From Cristatella mucedo (taxonomy: Eukaryota; Bryozoa; Phylactolaemata; Cristatellidae), in assembly GCA_009760855.2 (NCBI GenBank), contig WPIO01000058.1, forward strand, positions 1,246,501 to 1,310,500: 64,000 bases of DNA, written 5' to 3'. Within the stretch, counting starts at the first letter, position 1; every line of letters starts with the position of its first letter. The notes below the pieces were generated by a model, which was not told where the DNA came from, made no database searches, and saw only the letters and a list, made by a program, of their open reading frames with translations. The position numbers were made by a program, and so were the translations under genes. This document shows positions 1-10,925 of this stretch, piece by piece.

Positions 1-1020
1 CCTTTAAATCGCACGTGGTTGCCAAAGAAGTCACCGTGACAGATGTTCGCACTAAGGTGTGTCCATGTTAAGACTTATTGACTTACTCCAGACTTACTCT
101 TCGGATTGCATAGGAGAAATTTTGTTTTATCATCGCATCGGAAAAGTGCCTAGATATTTAGTTCTCCGGCGGCACTGTACCAAATTTGTGTTAATACTAT
201 GGTTAATATTATTATCTTGCATAATGTATGCCGTGCTGAGTTTACTTAACCAACCCCTACGGCTGCTTCCGATGGCCTGAGTTGCTAATGTAGTGTAGCG
301 TCGTCGGCATAGATGTGATTGCCGGTACCACCAGCCTGAGTGAGTTTACTTCTTCTCGGGTTCTGTATAGATGGAGCACAGCACCTAGCCGAGAACAGGC
401 ACTTGACTAACTAGATTCCAGCGATTTCATTGCCTCGTCAGCCAAAGCGGTTAATGATCTCCATTACTCAATTAGGGTCTTGTAACAAAAGCAGCTTCCG
501 CCCGAGTTCTTTAATTGAGTACCTCCAGCCCACGCTCCCTTCAGCACTGCAGTGAGTCACTGCTGTGGCCACTTGAAGTCTGCCTATTATTTGCCTTTAA
601 GCCTATTCGATGCAAATTAAACCCATGCTAATATGCCACGTGATACTTGCCGATGCTCTTTACCTGCTAGCTATAACTGAGACCTGGGTGACATCGACTG
701 ATTGCTCGCCCTTAATGATCTCCCCCTACACGCTTCTCCTTCCTCAGTACGCCAGAGGGGGGGACTAATGGTGAAATAGCAATTTATGCTCCTAACTCCC
801 TCATTCTGAAGCCGTTTTGTAGTCCCTTCAAAACAGTCTGCCTAATAAATTGTTCTGTGTCCCTCCAACTGCGAGCTGCCAGTGGTGGCAGTAATCCATA
901 GCCAGCTAGGTTACAAATATATCTGTATTTTAGTTTTTGTGGTAAGAGATTTGCCAAATTTTGAGCTTCGATGGATTTTTCTAATTTAGCATATCTGAAA
1001 ACATTATAGAAAAAGTATAA
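1..1020. other. No recognised gene
   Basis: I see no exon, repeat family or RNA gene that I can name here. Short open frames occur but have no recognisable motif and no splice-site support. Confidence 0.4.
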
Positions 1021-1022
1021 CT

Positions 1023-1135
1023 CATTTTTATAGTGCCTCAAGAGAACTTAATCTCCGTCCGGGCACTTCACAAATGCAGCAAGGCTTGAGCCCACGACCT
1101 GTGTCGTTAAAGGGGAGCACCAAACATGGAACTCT
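1023..1135 (-). repeat. SINE-1 fragment (tRNA-derived), minus strand
   Basis: Read on the minus strand this carries 'taacgacacaggtcgtgggc', matching the tRNA-like body of SINE-1, then a B-box-like 'gggctcaagcc'. It ends with the LINE-A-like tail 'gagattaagttctcttgagg'. It is diverged and its A-box side is poorly kept. The call rests on similarity to the better copies at 44338 and 45661. Confidence 0.5.
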
Positions 1136-1149
1136 CATTAAGCCTGCAG

Positions 1150-1865
1150 TGAGTGTCTCCTATTATATATTCAAAATCCATCGTGAATCAATGGAGAAAT
1201 CTTAAGACCCTTGGCATTGATGCTGTCGATACTAAATGTATTCCCGACTTTTTCTGCTCAATCCTCCGTTAGACCTTTCTTCACTGGTGTAATGCATCAG
1301 CATGACATTAGCCAATGTGCTTAACAAGTTCTTTAGATCTGAAATTGTGCATTGAAATTTCATATTGCATGCTCTCGCCCAAGTGGCCTATGGTTTACTG
1401 CAGAAACGAAGGTAGCTTGGGCTGCTAAGCTAAAGCTTATACAAAAAATCAAGACTCATTGGGCATCGACTCGCAAGCAAAGACTGTTGTATTATAGATC
1501 GTACTACTTCGTTTTAGCTAATGCCAAATCTAACCTCCATGAAAGATGACAGTAATCGCAGATGCAGAATCCAAAAATTTTGAAGTCGACCATAAACCGT
1601 CTCTTGAACAGCTTCCAATTTAGTTCTTTACCAAAGGTTTCTTGTGGCGATCTAGCTGATTGTTTTTCTAGCTTCCTTGCCAGCAAGATAGATACAATAC
1701 GATATTCCGTCCACAAGGTAGCAACGTCACTAGTCTTACTAGTCTCCTTTCTTTGATCTACTGCAGTTTCCATCTTTAAGCGAGCCACTAATGACCTCAA
1801 TTTTACGTTCATCCCCAGTCTAAGAAGAGTATTTTGTTTCACCAGACCCTCTACCTTATCTTCCC
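1150..1865 (+). repeat. LINE-A fragment, endonuclease-RT linker region
   Basis: Decayed copy of the part of LINE-A lying between endonuclease and reverse transcriptase. It can be aligned by eye with 20500-21010 of the long copy: both share 'aagacccttg', 'ggcctatggtttac' / 'ggcctatagtttac' and 'atctagctgattg'. The reading frame is broken many times. The copy stops shortly before a (GA)n microsatellite. Confidence 0.6.
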
Positions 1866-1920
1866 TTTCTAAAATGCACAGATGTTTTAAAGACTATAAC
1901 TCATCTTTGTCAGTACTGCT

Positions 1921-2096
<176 letters not shown>

Positions 2097-2369
2097 GTCA
2101 GGAATGCTAACTAAGGTAAAGTCTCTGTTTATTCTATTGGATTACTTGGCAACGTTTGATGACATCGATCAGTAAGACTTACGTGAGCGGCATCAGTATG
2201 ACCTTCTTGAGCGGCAATCATCATGTCTCGACATCACTTACCTTGCAGTACAATGCTGTAAAAACCCGGGCCTCTTTTCTTTAATGCAGATAACAAAATC
2301 TAGCAAGTCCATACACTCGTGACTTCTCGCCTATACTTCTGTAAATTACTACTTTCATGACCTTTTGCC

Positions 2370-3180
2370 CGTGCTGTAATGTGTTCGAGGTTGGTGCAAA
2401 GTTTTGCGGCTAGGCTTGCATGTCATGAGCGCCACAGCTGTCACTTTACACCACTTCTCACTTACTCTCACTAGCTCCCCATTAAGCAGAGTATCAACTT
2501 CACGCTTCGATCTCTCGTTTTTAGGTTCTTTCCTTCTTTTGCTCGTGACTACCTATCCTTTCTAAATGCGATTAACTCAGGCTAAGCATTGTGAAATCTG
2601 CTAGTTGACTCAAGTAGTTTGTCTCTACCTTTAATAAGCATCAAATCCATTGAGATCGTGACTTCAGTTGTTCATATGGTCCCAAAGCCTAGAATTCACT
2701 CTAGATTTCCTCGAAATCTCTTGGCTGACGACATTCAAAAGGAATCTAAAAACCGTTCTGCTTCTCACGCTATTCGGTAACTTTAATGTTTCAGTATTCC
2801 AAGTTGATTTTTACCCGTGTGCTTATACGGGCCGCCCTGTACACAGTATTCTATAAAAATGAAATGGCTTTCTATCTTTTCGACGCGTCAAAAGTGCCCA
2901 GAAGAAGACTTTGTTCTCCTTGGTGCCTGCTGCCTATAGAAGCATTGGACTGCGGAGGCAGTGTTCTCGCAATCGCCACTGCTTCCTTGTGCATGCCACC
3001 ACTAACCATGTAATCATGCTTTCATTACAACATATGCAAAGTGCCTAGAAGGAGATTAAGTTCACTGAGGGTGATAATGCAACTGCATTATTATTATTAC
3101 TTTTGTAATCATGCTTCCTTTATAGCATGTGCAAAGTGCCTAGAAAAAGATTGAGTTCTCCAAGGTGCTAAAGAAAATGT
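2370..3180 (+). repeat. LINE-A fragment, RT C-terminus and duplicated 3' tail
   Basis: Strongly decayed 3' half of LINE-A. Recognisable blocks are the region encoding the conserved C-terminal 'LHWLPIKQ' motif (here corrupted), the block near 2740 matching 'gacattc..aaa', and two successive 3' tails near 3005-3100 and 3105-3175. Each tail has the 'aaagtgcctagaa' motif and each is followed by TTA-rich DNA. Confidence 0.5.
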
Positions 3181-4735
3181 ATCATTATCATTCCTACTAT
3201 TTTTAAATGTCACTGAGCTGGTGTCGTTTAAATCCTTACTGAAATTTTCTCCTAAATAATAGCTTGCCTATCTGCTCCGCAAGCTGTTTAGTAACTGTTG
3301 TATGACCGTCTTATACACAGATTTTTAAGAGTCGGTCGACCGATGAAGGATTTGCCTTGGAACAATCTCTTTACTGGTTGCAGTAGACAGAACCTGAGTT
3401 AACGCTTGGCTAAGAATAATCGTCTGCGAAGACCAAAGAGTGGCCTTCTGGTCTCACACAGCTCGGCTGCAGCCTTTAATTCCAGATTTTCGTCCGTAAC
3501 CTGTATCTTACAGTGGGCTGTGTCTTTTGCCTCGGTCGGAAAGCTAGCAGTGATCACTCTTTTGTTCTTCCGCTAACCGTTCACTTTACTTAGTAGTTAT
3601 TCACATGGGCCTGTCTTTTGATGCGCTTAGGCCAGGTGCAGCTGGTGACAACGTTTGTAAAGGGTTTATACGACTCCTTACATGTTCAGGGCATGAGGCT
3701 AAGGCATAGAATTTGCACCATAAAATAACTATGTCTCTTTTAGTCACTAAGCAAATGCAAGTTCGTATGCATTCATTCGGTCGGAAGAGAAGTGAGGAAG
3801 AAATTTATCATTTAAAATTATGGGTGTAGAATGGGCTGTAGGTGTAGGGGGATCAAGATTTTTGCTTCTAGCAAATGAACCAAGGAAACGTTTTGCAAAA
3901 GCCGCCGGGGCTTCGCAGCGGGAATAGGTCTGTTTTTATTCTAGCAAAATCCGTGCAGCGCGAACGATTGCTGGGTTAATAACCCATGGGAAACGTTTTA
4001 GTGTTGGTGCACACAAAAACAGTGATAGCGGAGTGAAAAAACCGCCATGCATTTCTGAGAACGAGGCTTTGTCTGAACCGAGCGGAGCAAAAGTGTCTGT
4101 TGCGTCCGCCCGCTTACCAGTTCAGGTCCGTTGGTCCTTCAGACAAGCGTAACCATTGGTCTCTTCAAGCAGAGAGCAGCAAGCACGTTTTGGCGCTTTC
4201 TGGCTTATAAGCGGCCGTGGTGTCTGCTCAATCTCAGTGCCGGTTGGTTGGTCCTTCGGTTGGCAATACTTGGGCGTTTGTCTGCATCATCATCTGCCTC
4301 GGGCGTCTGCTCGCAAGAATCTTAAGAGCTTTGCAACCCCTGGTAGCCATTCAAGAAATGGCTGGCTGCCTACTTGACACGGATACTCACTGCTGCATCC
4401 TGCTAAATACCACGAGTATGCAGTGAACGATCATTTCAATTAACAGTTGTGCACACATGAGGAGGATCAGCTGGGGATGGTTTTGTGCTGTACTCGCGCC
4501 ATTTGGAGAACGTAGTAGTATTACCGCCCCGAAATCGCATCGTCACTTTCGAGCGGTTGGCATAGGCTGAGAGGGCATCGTTCAGCGATTCAGTGTTTCG
4601 TAAAGGCACGAACATCTAGCCACGGACTCGACACTTCCTAGCTCACGAATGGCCTCAAGGCGTGTAGTTAGCTTGGCCACTCGGCGCAAGCTTTTTCTTT
4701 ACATTCCTAGATACACGGTTTTGTTTTTGCATAAA
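3181..4735. other. No recognised gene
   Basis: No exon or named repeat recognised. Overlapping open frames at 4131-4426 have no recognisable domain and none is supported by splice sites. Confidence 0.35.
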
Positions 4736-4905
4736 TAAATGATAATGATGATAATGCACTTGATACAGCGCCCTCAGAGAACTCAATCTCTTTCTAAAAT
4801 TCATTTGCTTAGAGCCCTGAGAGAATCATAGTCTCTGTCCAGGCCTATCAAGTCCACTACCTGGGTTGTCATGACCAAGCACCTTATCCGTGACCCAATA
4901 CATAT
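4736..4905 (-). repeat. LINE-A / SINE-1 tail remnants, minus strand
   Basis: AT-rich start, then 'gcgccctcagagaactcaat', which is the complement of the LINE-A 3' tail. A second, more diverged tail-like block and a tRNA-like segment ('ggataaggtgcttggtcatg' on the minus strand) follow, suggesting a SINE-1 remnant joined to a LINE-A tail. Confidence 0.5.
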
Positions 4906-5588
4906 TTATGTCGTAACTAGTATGTAACCGCGAAAAAATAGTGGACAAATCAATTAAAAAAACTTAAGATGTTGAGTATATTTCGATTAAAAACTTTTTT
5001 TAATTTCGTAAAATATAATTATTGGATGCATAAAAATTATTTCAATTTAATCAAAACTAAATAAATTTACAATTGTATGTTCAAAATCAATTATTGGAGT
5101 GCATGATGAAGCTGCAAATGCAAGTTTGCTCCCTTGATCTTGTATTACATTACACTACTCATAGCTGTATCATTATAGTATCAGTATCACAAAGAGTGAA
5201 CGTGAAGCAGGGTAACTTGTGTTCGCGACCCTTGGACCGACTCACTCACATTCAAAATTATATAGGTTATTTCTCCTTCTATAGAAAACCTCCATTCGTT
5301 AGGTGGCTTCAGACCGTGTGGGCGTTTTTTCCATTAATTCATGCTTGGCTCGCTGTGCGTGCTTTACTATCACACATGTATGTTAAACGATCCTTTGCGG
5401 ACCGAGTTCATACTCTGCCCTATTTAGTCCGGCTAGGTTACCCCGTGCATCGCTTGGTCACCTAATGTAATAGACGAGAGGGTTATTGAAATAATTTCTT
5501 TTAAACTTTGAGACAAGGCTTTCGCTTTAAGTGAAGTATATTTATCTCTGCCTTGACCACAAGCCAGTATTTTCTGCTAATTTTCTAG
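4906..5588. other. AT-rich stretch before the gene 1 exon
   Basis: AT-rich DNA near 4930-5060 with no recognised repeat. An open frame at 5073-5465 has no recognisable motif. The stretch would be intronic if gene 1 extends upstream. Confidence 0.35.
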
Positions 5589-5784
5589 GGATCCGAACTT
5601 CGGAAGGCCATTATTGAAGCCATGGGGAGCCTGGTCAACGCATGACGCAATTAAGAAGAGCTTTTTGCACATAAAGATCAATGAGAGTACACTTGAATAC
5701 GATGCGAAGTCACAAGAGGACTTCTTCTGGAATAATCTGGTCGCTTTCAGCAGGAATCGATTCAAGGCTTCGAATGCTAGTGAA
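5589..5784 (+). CDS. Gene 1 penultimate exon
   Basis: Acceptor 'ttttctag' precedes. One base completes a codon, then 65 codons follow without a stop, the same length as exon 5 of gene 2. The homologous block is the C-terminal part of the alpha/beta-hydrolase fold. The donor GTATGC begins at 5785. Confidence 0.75.
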
Positions 5785-7644
5785 GTATGCGGAAATGGTG
5801 ATGATATACCTTGCTCATGTAAGTAACATTTCGTCAGAAGTATACAGCATACTGTACTCTATCAGATAGCTTTCCGAGGCTTAGCCAGGGGTTGTATTCC
5901 TTATGAATGTATGCGTAACAGCACAAGTGCTTAGTGCACGTAGCCAGCCTGTCAAAGTTGTACTAACGTGATACGCTGCCAATCTCGTAGGGTTGAGGGT
6001 AAATGTCGAGAAAATACTGAACAGATTGGTCCGACGATTAAACAATTGTTTAGGGTATCTTTCGGGAGACAAAAGTGATAGAAATGGGAACTGAAGTTTT
6101 AACGATTTCCACATAAAAGGAAAGCAATACAAAAATGATGAAAGTGGCCGACCTTGTGTAATCCGGAAGTAAACCGAAAGTAGCATAACTGCAAATAAAA
6201 ATTTACTGATCTTTACACCATATATAATAATAATAATAATAATAGTAATGCACTTGATAAAGTGCCCTCAGAGCTCAATCTCTTCCTAGGCGCTTTGCAT
6301 TCGCTGCAAAGGGAAACGCGATTGAATCGTGAGTAATATCATGCTTGATAAACAACATGATATGACTCATGTCCCAACTTATTAAACTTTGGCGCATCGA
6401 GGGACGTGTTTTCAGCTTGCTGAGGTGCATGCATGTGACTTTTAAACAGCTATATTTACTGTATAGCTTTGTTCATGCTCCTTGTTAAGTCCGTATAATT
6501 CCCCAAGACATGTCGGATCAACGGGAAATTCCAAGCGGTAGTTGGGCTTTGCATGCACACCACCGGAGGAGCTTATTTCTTATTTCGGTTGGCTAAGTTT
6601 TGTTGTACATGACTATGACTGGCTGTAATAGAATTTAAGGACTTTTAATGACACATGTATTCGTTTTGTGCCACAATGCAATAAAAAAAGTTAGGTTCCG
6701 CCTGATGCAGGTCAAGCTGTGACGTCTATAATGATTACTTTTAAGTAGTCGTTCAATTCGCTCCAGTTTTGTATACTGCCTACACCTTCTATTGTAAGGC
6801 ACCCAAATCACTGTTTGATTGAGGGCATAGCAAATGGCTGTAAGCCAACTTGGAAAGGACAGAACCCAGCCACAAACACGAGCCTCGTGTGATTGGCTAA
6901 CCCCGGCAAGACCATGGTTCAGCCCTCTTCTCAAGGACTGTATGGTCTGCCAGCTTTTCTCTCCTGATCGCCAATCATCAGACAACTGAGAACCAATAAT
7001 TGGAGCTAGTGTGCTTCTTCGTGAGCCTTACGATAAGGACCCTGATGTAGAAGCTTGGCTATATACTCGCGTAAACTATGCTTATTACTTGTTATAAGTA
7101 GATTACTGTTACTGCCAGCTTCATTTCATCAAAGGTGTGAAGTAGAATTTCAAAATTGGTGAGCTTCCTTAGCCAAGACTTGGTTACATCACCGTTGTCT
7201 GCTCTGTTTCGAGAGAGCAATAAATACTAGTCTGTGCCTTGAGACGCCGAATCTATTCGACGGACCTGGTAGCTGAATATTTTTATGATTATACCGTGAT
7301 CTAAATACAGAACGACGTGGCTTTTCCACAGCGAAAGGGTGGACACCAGCTAGGCAATGGCAAAGCTATCCTTCGCAGCTGTTAGACGTGAGCTAGGCAC
7401 TTTTGGTGCGACTCAGTTGCTGTAGCACTTCTGTCTGTGGTTTTCAGCTACATGTTTCGTCGTTCAACGCCAGCCAGCCGCGGAGGAGAGCGACGAAAAT
7501 TACTTTACCATCTACATTACAACTTTCAGCATTGTTCTAGCCTTTCTGATCTTTTGCATTGGGATAATATTAGTGCAGTGGCGAAAGCTGCGCAGAATGG
7601 CAAACAGCGAGTCCGAACCGACCCCTCTGAAAATGGACTTTTGA
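5589..7644 (+). CDS. Carboxylesterase gene 1, last two exons (partial)
   Basis: 3' end of a second type-B carboxylesterase-like gene, paralogous to gene 2. Exon A (5589-5784) encodes 65 residues beginning DPNFGRPLLKPW and including FLHIKINES and QEDFFWNN. About 41 of the 65 residues equal gene 2. Exon B ends at TGA 7642-7644 and encodes DENYFTIY, a hydrophobic helix and a short tail starting RKLRRM. The protein would be a type I membrane esterase-like molecule. Oddity: the donor after exon A (GTATGC at 5785) leaves phase 0, whereas gene 2 leaves phase 1 here. Continuing the frame needs the acceptor ending at 7425 rather than the stronger one ending at 7447. The upstream exons with the catalytic Ser and His were not found in 1-5588. 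It may be a working gene entering from outside the window, or a decaying copy. Confidence 0.7.
6226..6365 (-). repeat. LINE-A 3' tail, minus strand
   Basis: Starts with (AAT)n, then 'agtgccctcagagctcaatc' and 'gcgattgaatcg', the complement of the LINE-A 3' end. It lies in the last intron of gene 1. Confidence 0.75.
7426..7644 (+). CDS. Gene 1 last exon: membrane helix and tail
   Basis: Encodes, in one frame, CFVVQRQPAAEESDENYF, a hydrophobic stretch (IYITTFSIVLAFLIFCIGII), then LVQWRKLRRM and a short tail, ending at TGA 7642-7644. It matches the last exon of gene 2, which has YFTLY, a similar helix and WRKLRK. Two acceptors are possible: AG ending at 7425 (phase 0) and AG ending at 7447 (phase 1, preceded by 'ggttttcag'). 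The choice depends on the upstream donor. Confidence 0.7.
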   Translation, partial: HFCLWFSATCFVVQRQPAAEESDENYFTIYITTFSIVLAFLIFCIGIILVQWRKLRRMANSESEPTPLKMDF

Positions 7645-8300
7645 AAGCTGCATTTGCTGTATGCACCGTTGTGTTCTGAGAAGCACTAGGCATTCACTGA
7701 ATCAAATGCGTGGGTATCTTTCCTATTCTTTAGCTTTGAGTTTGCAAAAACCTCATGACCACTGGTTGCAGCAACAGCATAAGTACCTGTCAGTACAAGC
7801 ACTCAACATTTCGCAGTCATTGCTGGGAACACAGCTATGCATATTCTTTAATATTTTTGTATAATAGCAGTTCGTGAAATTGTTTAATCATGTGCAACAT
7901 TCTAGAAGGAAACCAGAGCTCTATGCAGGCTACAGCCCCCCCCCCGCTTTCTCTATGAGCTGTGGAATTCTTATGAATTCTTATGAATGTAGCCTAAGCT
8001 GTTGTACCCCTATGCTCAATGTTGCTCTTTCAATTAGGGACTTTTTCAGGCATGTTTTCAGCTGTGCTGCTCCCTAAGTGACAATTTTATTTTACCTAAT
8101 ACATCGGTTGAGTCATCAAATTACTGTTTACCCAAATACAGCTTATTGTAACTCTTCTTTGTTCGAGATTGATCAAAGGCGGCAAAGAATTCGATCGCTT
8201 ACATGACATATGTTTGAGAGAAAGCAGAACACTATAGGTACTAATATTTCAGTACCTTGTCCATATTATGGAAACTCGCTATAAAGTTAATGCTGAAGTT
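7645..8300. other. Probable 3' region of gene 1, nothing else recognised
   Basis: Follows the gene 1 stop codon. No clear AATAAA signal was spotted close by, and no repeat family was recognised. Confidence 0.3.
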
Positions 8301-8305
8301 TAGTT

Positions 8306-8450
8306 TAATCAAGATGTTTAAAGGTTACATGGTTTGCAAAAACTAGGTCCATCCACAAAAACCTCTTAACAACTATTATTAATTAAAATGTGTGAAGGTT
8401 ACATGGTTAATCAAAATTAATGCCATCCATGAAAACCTCTTGATTTCTAT
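8306..8450. repeat. Two-copy imperfect tandem repeat, period about 74 bp
   Basis: Units 8306-8379 and 8380-8450 share 'aaggttacatggtt', 'ccatcca' and 'aaaacctctt' in the same order and spacing. Confidence 0.7.
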
Positions 8451-8506
8451 ACCTCAGAGAAATGGCGCTTGAAAATCAGACAGTCGACTTGTGACAATGA
8501 GGATTA

Positions 8507-10017
8507 AAATAATAATTATAATATTACATTTGATACCGCGCCCTCGGAGAACTCAATCTCTTTCTAGGGACTTTATATTTTCTGCAATGGAAGCACGATA
8601 GAATGGTTGATGTTAGCATGCTGAGTAAAAAATAACAAGAATTACGTGGTTAGGGGGAACATGCACAGGGTCAGCATGCAAGCATGGTTAGTGGCAGCAT
8701 GCACAGTGTCAGCGTGCTTAAGCAACATAAAGGACGTATCATAGGGACCAACTAAATGCTGTGATAAATGAATACTTTTTTAGTTTCTTTTTAAATGTGG
8801 TCAATTCAGGAGATGTCGTGACGCAAGTGGAGAGTAAGTTCCAGACTTTTGGAGCATGCGAACTAAAGACACGGTCTCTATAGGATTTCAGGTTGTACGA
8901 GGTATTGGCAAACAGTTAGATTCTGAAAAGCCGGTGGTACGATGCCCAGCCTGGTGGGGCAGTAGATCTGATAGGTAGGCTGGAGTTAAAGAACGAAGGG
9001 TCCTAAAAGTGAGTGACACAACCTTGAAGTCGATGCGTTGCTTGACTGGGAGCCAGTGCAAGACTGCGAGAGGTGGTGTGACTAGGCAGCTTCGATGCCC
9101 ACGACAAGCAAGCCTAGCTGTGCAGTTGACCACCAGCTGTAAGCACCGGATTGGAAAGGCCGGTAGACCATCAAGCAGTGATTTACAGAAGTCACGACGG
9201 AATTCCGCAAATGCGTGAACTAGTTTAGATGTGATATCCCTGTCTAAACAAGCCCGACTTTCAGCAATGTTATGTAGCTGAAATTAGGCAGACTTGACTG
9301 TGTAGCTGATGTGGTCGTCTAATGAAAGGTCACTTTGGAACATGACACCTAGATGTCGTCAAGATTCTTCAGTAGATATGCAGGCAGAGCCGATTATGAG
9401 CGTTAGCCTTTTCCATTTTCCGAATCACACTTGTTTTGCCCATAACTGGTAAGTTAGTTTTATCGTCATTCAATTTAAGAAACTTTGCTGCCATCCACGC
9501 ACGGTTATCATCAATACATGCAGCAAGAAAGGTGAGAGAATTCGACGAGAGGTCGAGCGCTGGCAGGGATCAAAGCAAAGGTACAACTGAGTGTTATCCG
9601 CATAGAAATGGAAGCCTAGATTGTTCTTGGCAATCGCACTGGAAAGCACAAGAGTCTAAACGGTAAAAAGAACGGGACCAAGCACGGAACCCTGAGGTAC
9701 CCCATTTTCAGAGGTACCTCGGATTGTTTTCCATTCACATCAGTACTGTGGAGTCTCCCACTGAGATAGGGCCTGAACCACTGCAGAGCAGTGCTAGTGA
9801 TGCCCAGGCAAGATGAGAGGCGTTCAAGAAGGACTTGGTGATCGGTAGTATCAAAAGCTGCCGAAAGATCAAGCAAAACAAGCAGAGATACCCTGCCCAT
9901 GAGTGCATTCCCAGGTAGGTGTCGTTGTACACCCGAAGCAATGCTGACTCCGTGAACTGCTAGCTCTAAGGCGAGACTAGAACTTACTAAGCAAGGCTTG
10001 TCTCGTTCCAGCGTCAT
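8507..10017 (-). repeat. LINE-A fragment, RT and 3' end, minus strand
   Basis: About 1.5 kb of LINE-A in reverse. On the minus strand it encodes, with frameshifts, the reverse-transcriptase segment LVLLDLSAAFDTTDH, later SSCLGITSTALQWF, then the C-terminal LHWLPVKQRIDFKVVSLTFR block. It ends at an AT-rich tail at 8507. No intact frame covers the RT, so the copy is inactive. LDLSAAFDT is the classic RT domain block of CR1/L2-like elements. Confidence 0.85.
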
Positions 10018-10059
10018 TAATAGGAATGAAAGAAATAGACTGGGCGGTGGTTGCTCAAG

Positions 10060-10345
10060 TTATCCCCCTGACTTGACCACATTTAAAAGAACTTAAAAAC
10101 ACACCTATTTGTGACAGCCCTTAGTTGATTTATGAGATTCTTCCTTTATGTGCTTATGCGTGCTGAGACTGTGCATGCTGCCACTAACAACACTTGCATG
10201 CTGACCCTGTGCATGTCACCCCTAACCATGTTATTCAGGTTGTTTATCTAGCATGATATTTCTCACCATTCAATCGCATTTCCTTTTGCAGCAAATGTAA
10301 AGCGCCTAGAGAGAGATTGAGTTCTCTGAAGGTGCTTTATCAAGT

Positions 10346-10378
<33 letters not shown>
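10060..10378 (+). repeat. LINE-A 3' end, plus strand, with (ATT)n tail
   Basis: Begins near 'ttgaccacatttaaaagaac', runs through 'aagcgcctagagagagattg' and ends in (ATT)n at 10349-10378. It sits close to a LINE-A copy of opposite orientation at 8507-10017. Confidence 0.85.
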
Positions 10379-10379
<1 letters not shown>

Positions 10380-10621
10380 TTTGCGAGCAGACTTGGAGAA
10401 CTGACATGGTGACATGGCACCCATCACCGCCAGTTCCACTTCACCACCAGTTTACTGGAGGGGTGACACACAACAAACGCTGATCAATCGGCTCGGTCGC
10501 AGTCGCTAAATTGTGGACTCATCCATTGAACAACAAATAGACCGGTCTGCAATGGTCAAACTTGTTTGTGAATTTTGGTCATGAGTCTTGATTAACAGCT
10601 CCGTCATATTCATTTATTAGG

Positions 10622-10925
10622 TTGGCACAAACGGTTTGTTTATCAAGCGTGGTACCACTCACTATTCGATCGTGTTTTTCCTTTGCAGCAAATGCTAAGC
10701 GTGTAGAAAGAGATTCAGTTCTATGGGGGCGCTTTATTAAGTGTATCGTTATTATTAAGTTTTCTCGGTCTAGTGTCACTTTCTTGAGTAGTGGCCTGAC
10801 TACTGCTTTTTTGAAAGGTGCTGGGACATGACCTGAGGCTAATGACATATCAATGATGTTATTTATATAGCGAAGCAGCAGATCAACGGAACGTAGGAGC
10901 AGTGCAGTGGGAATAGGGTCCAAAG
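10622..10925. repeat. Two LINE-A pieces in opposite orientation
   Basis: 10622-10760 is a plus-strand 3' tail ('tttgcagcaaatgctaagcg', then ATT-rich). 10760-10925 reads on the minus strand as the start of the RT domain (DPIPTALLLRSVDLLLRYIN, then VRPLLKK). The junction joins a 3' end to an internal segment in inverted orientation. Confidence 0.7.

Noticed and set aside
6635-6985. 116-codon minus-strand frame in the last intron of gene 1
   Set aside because: No motif, no splice support, and located in an intron on the opposite strand.
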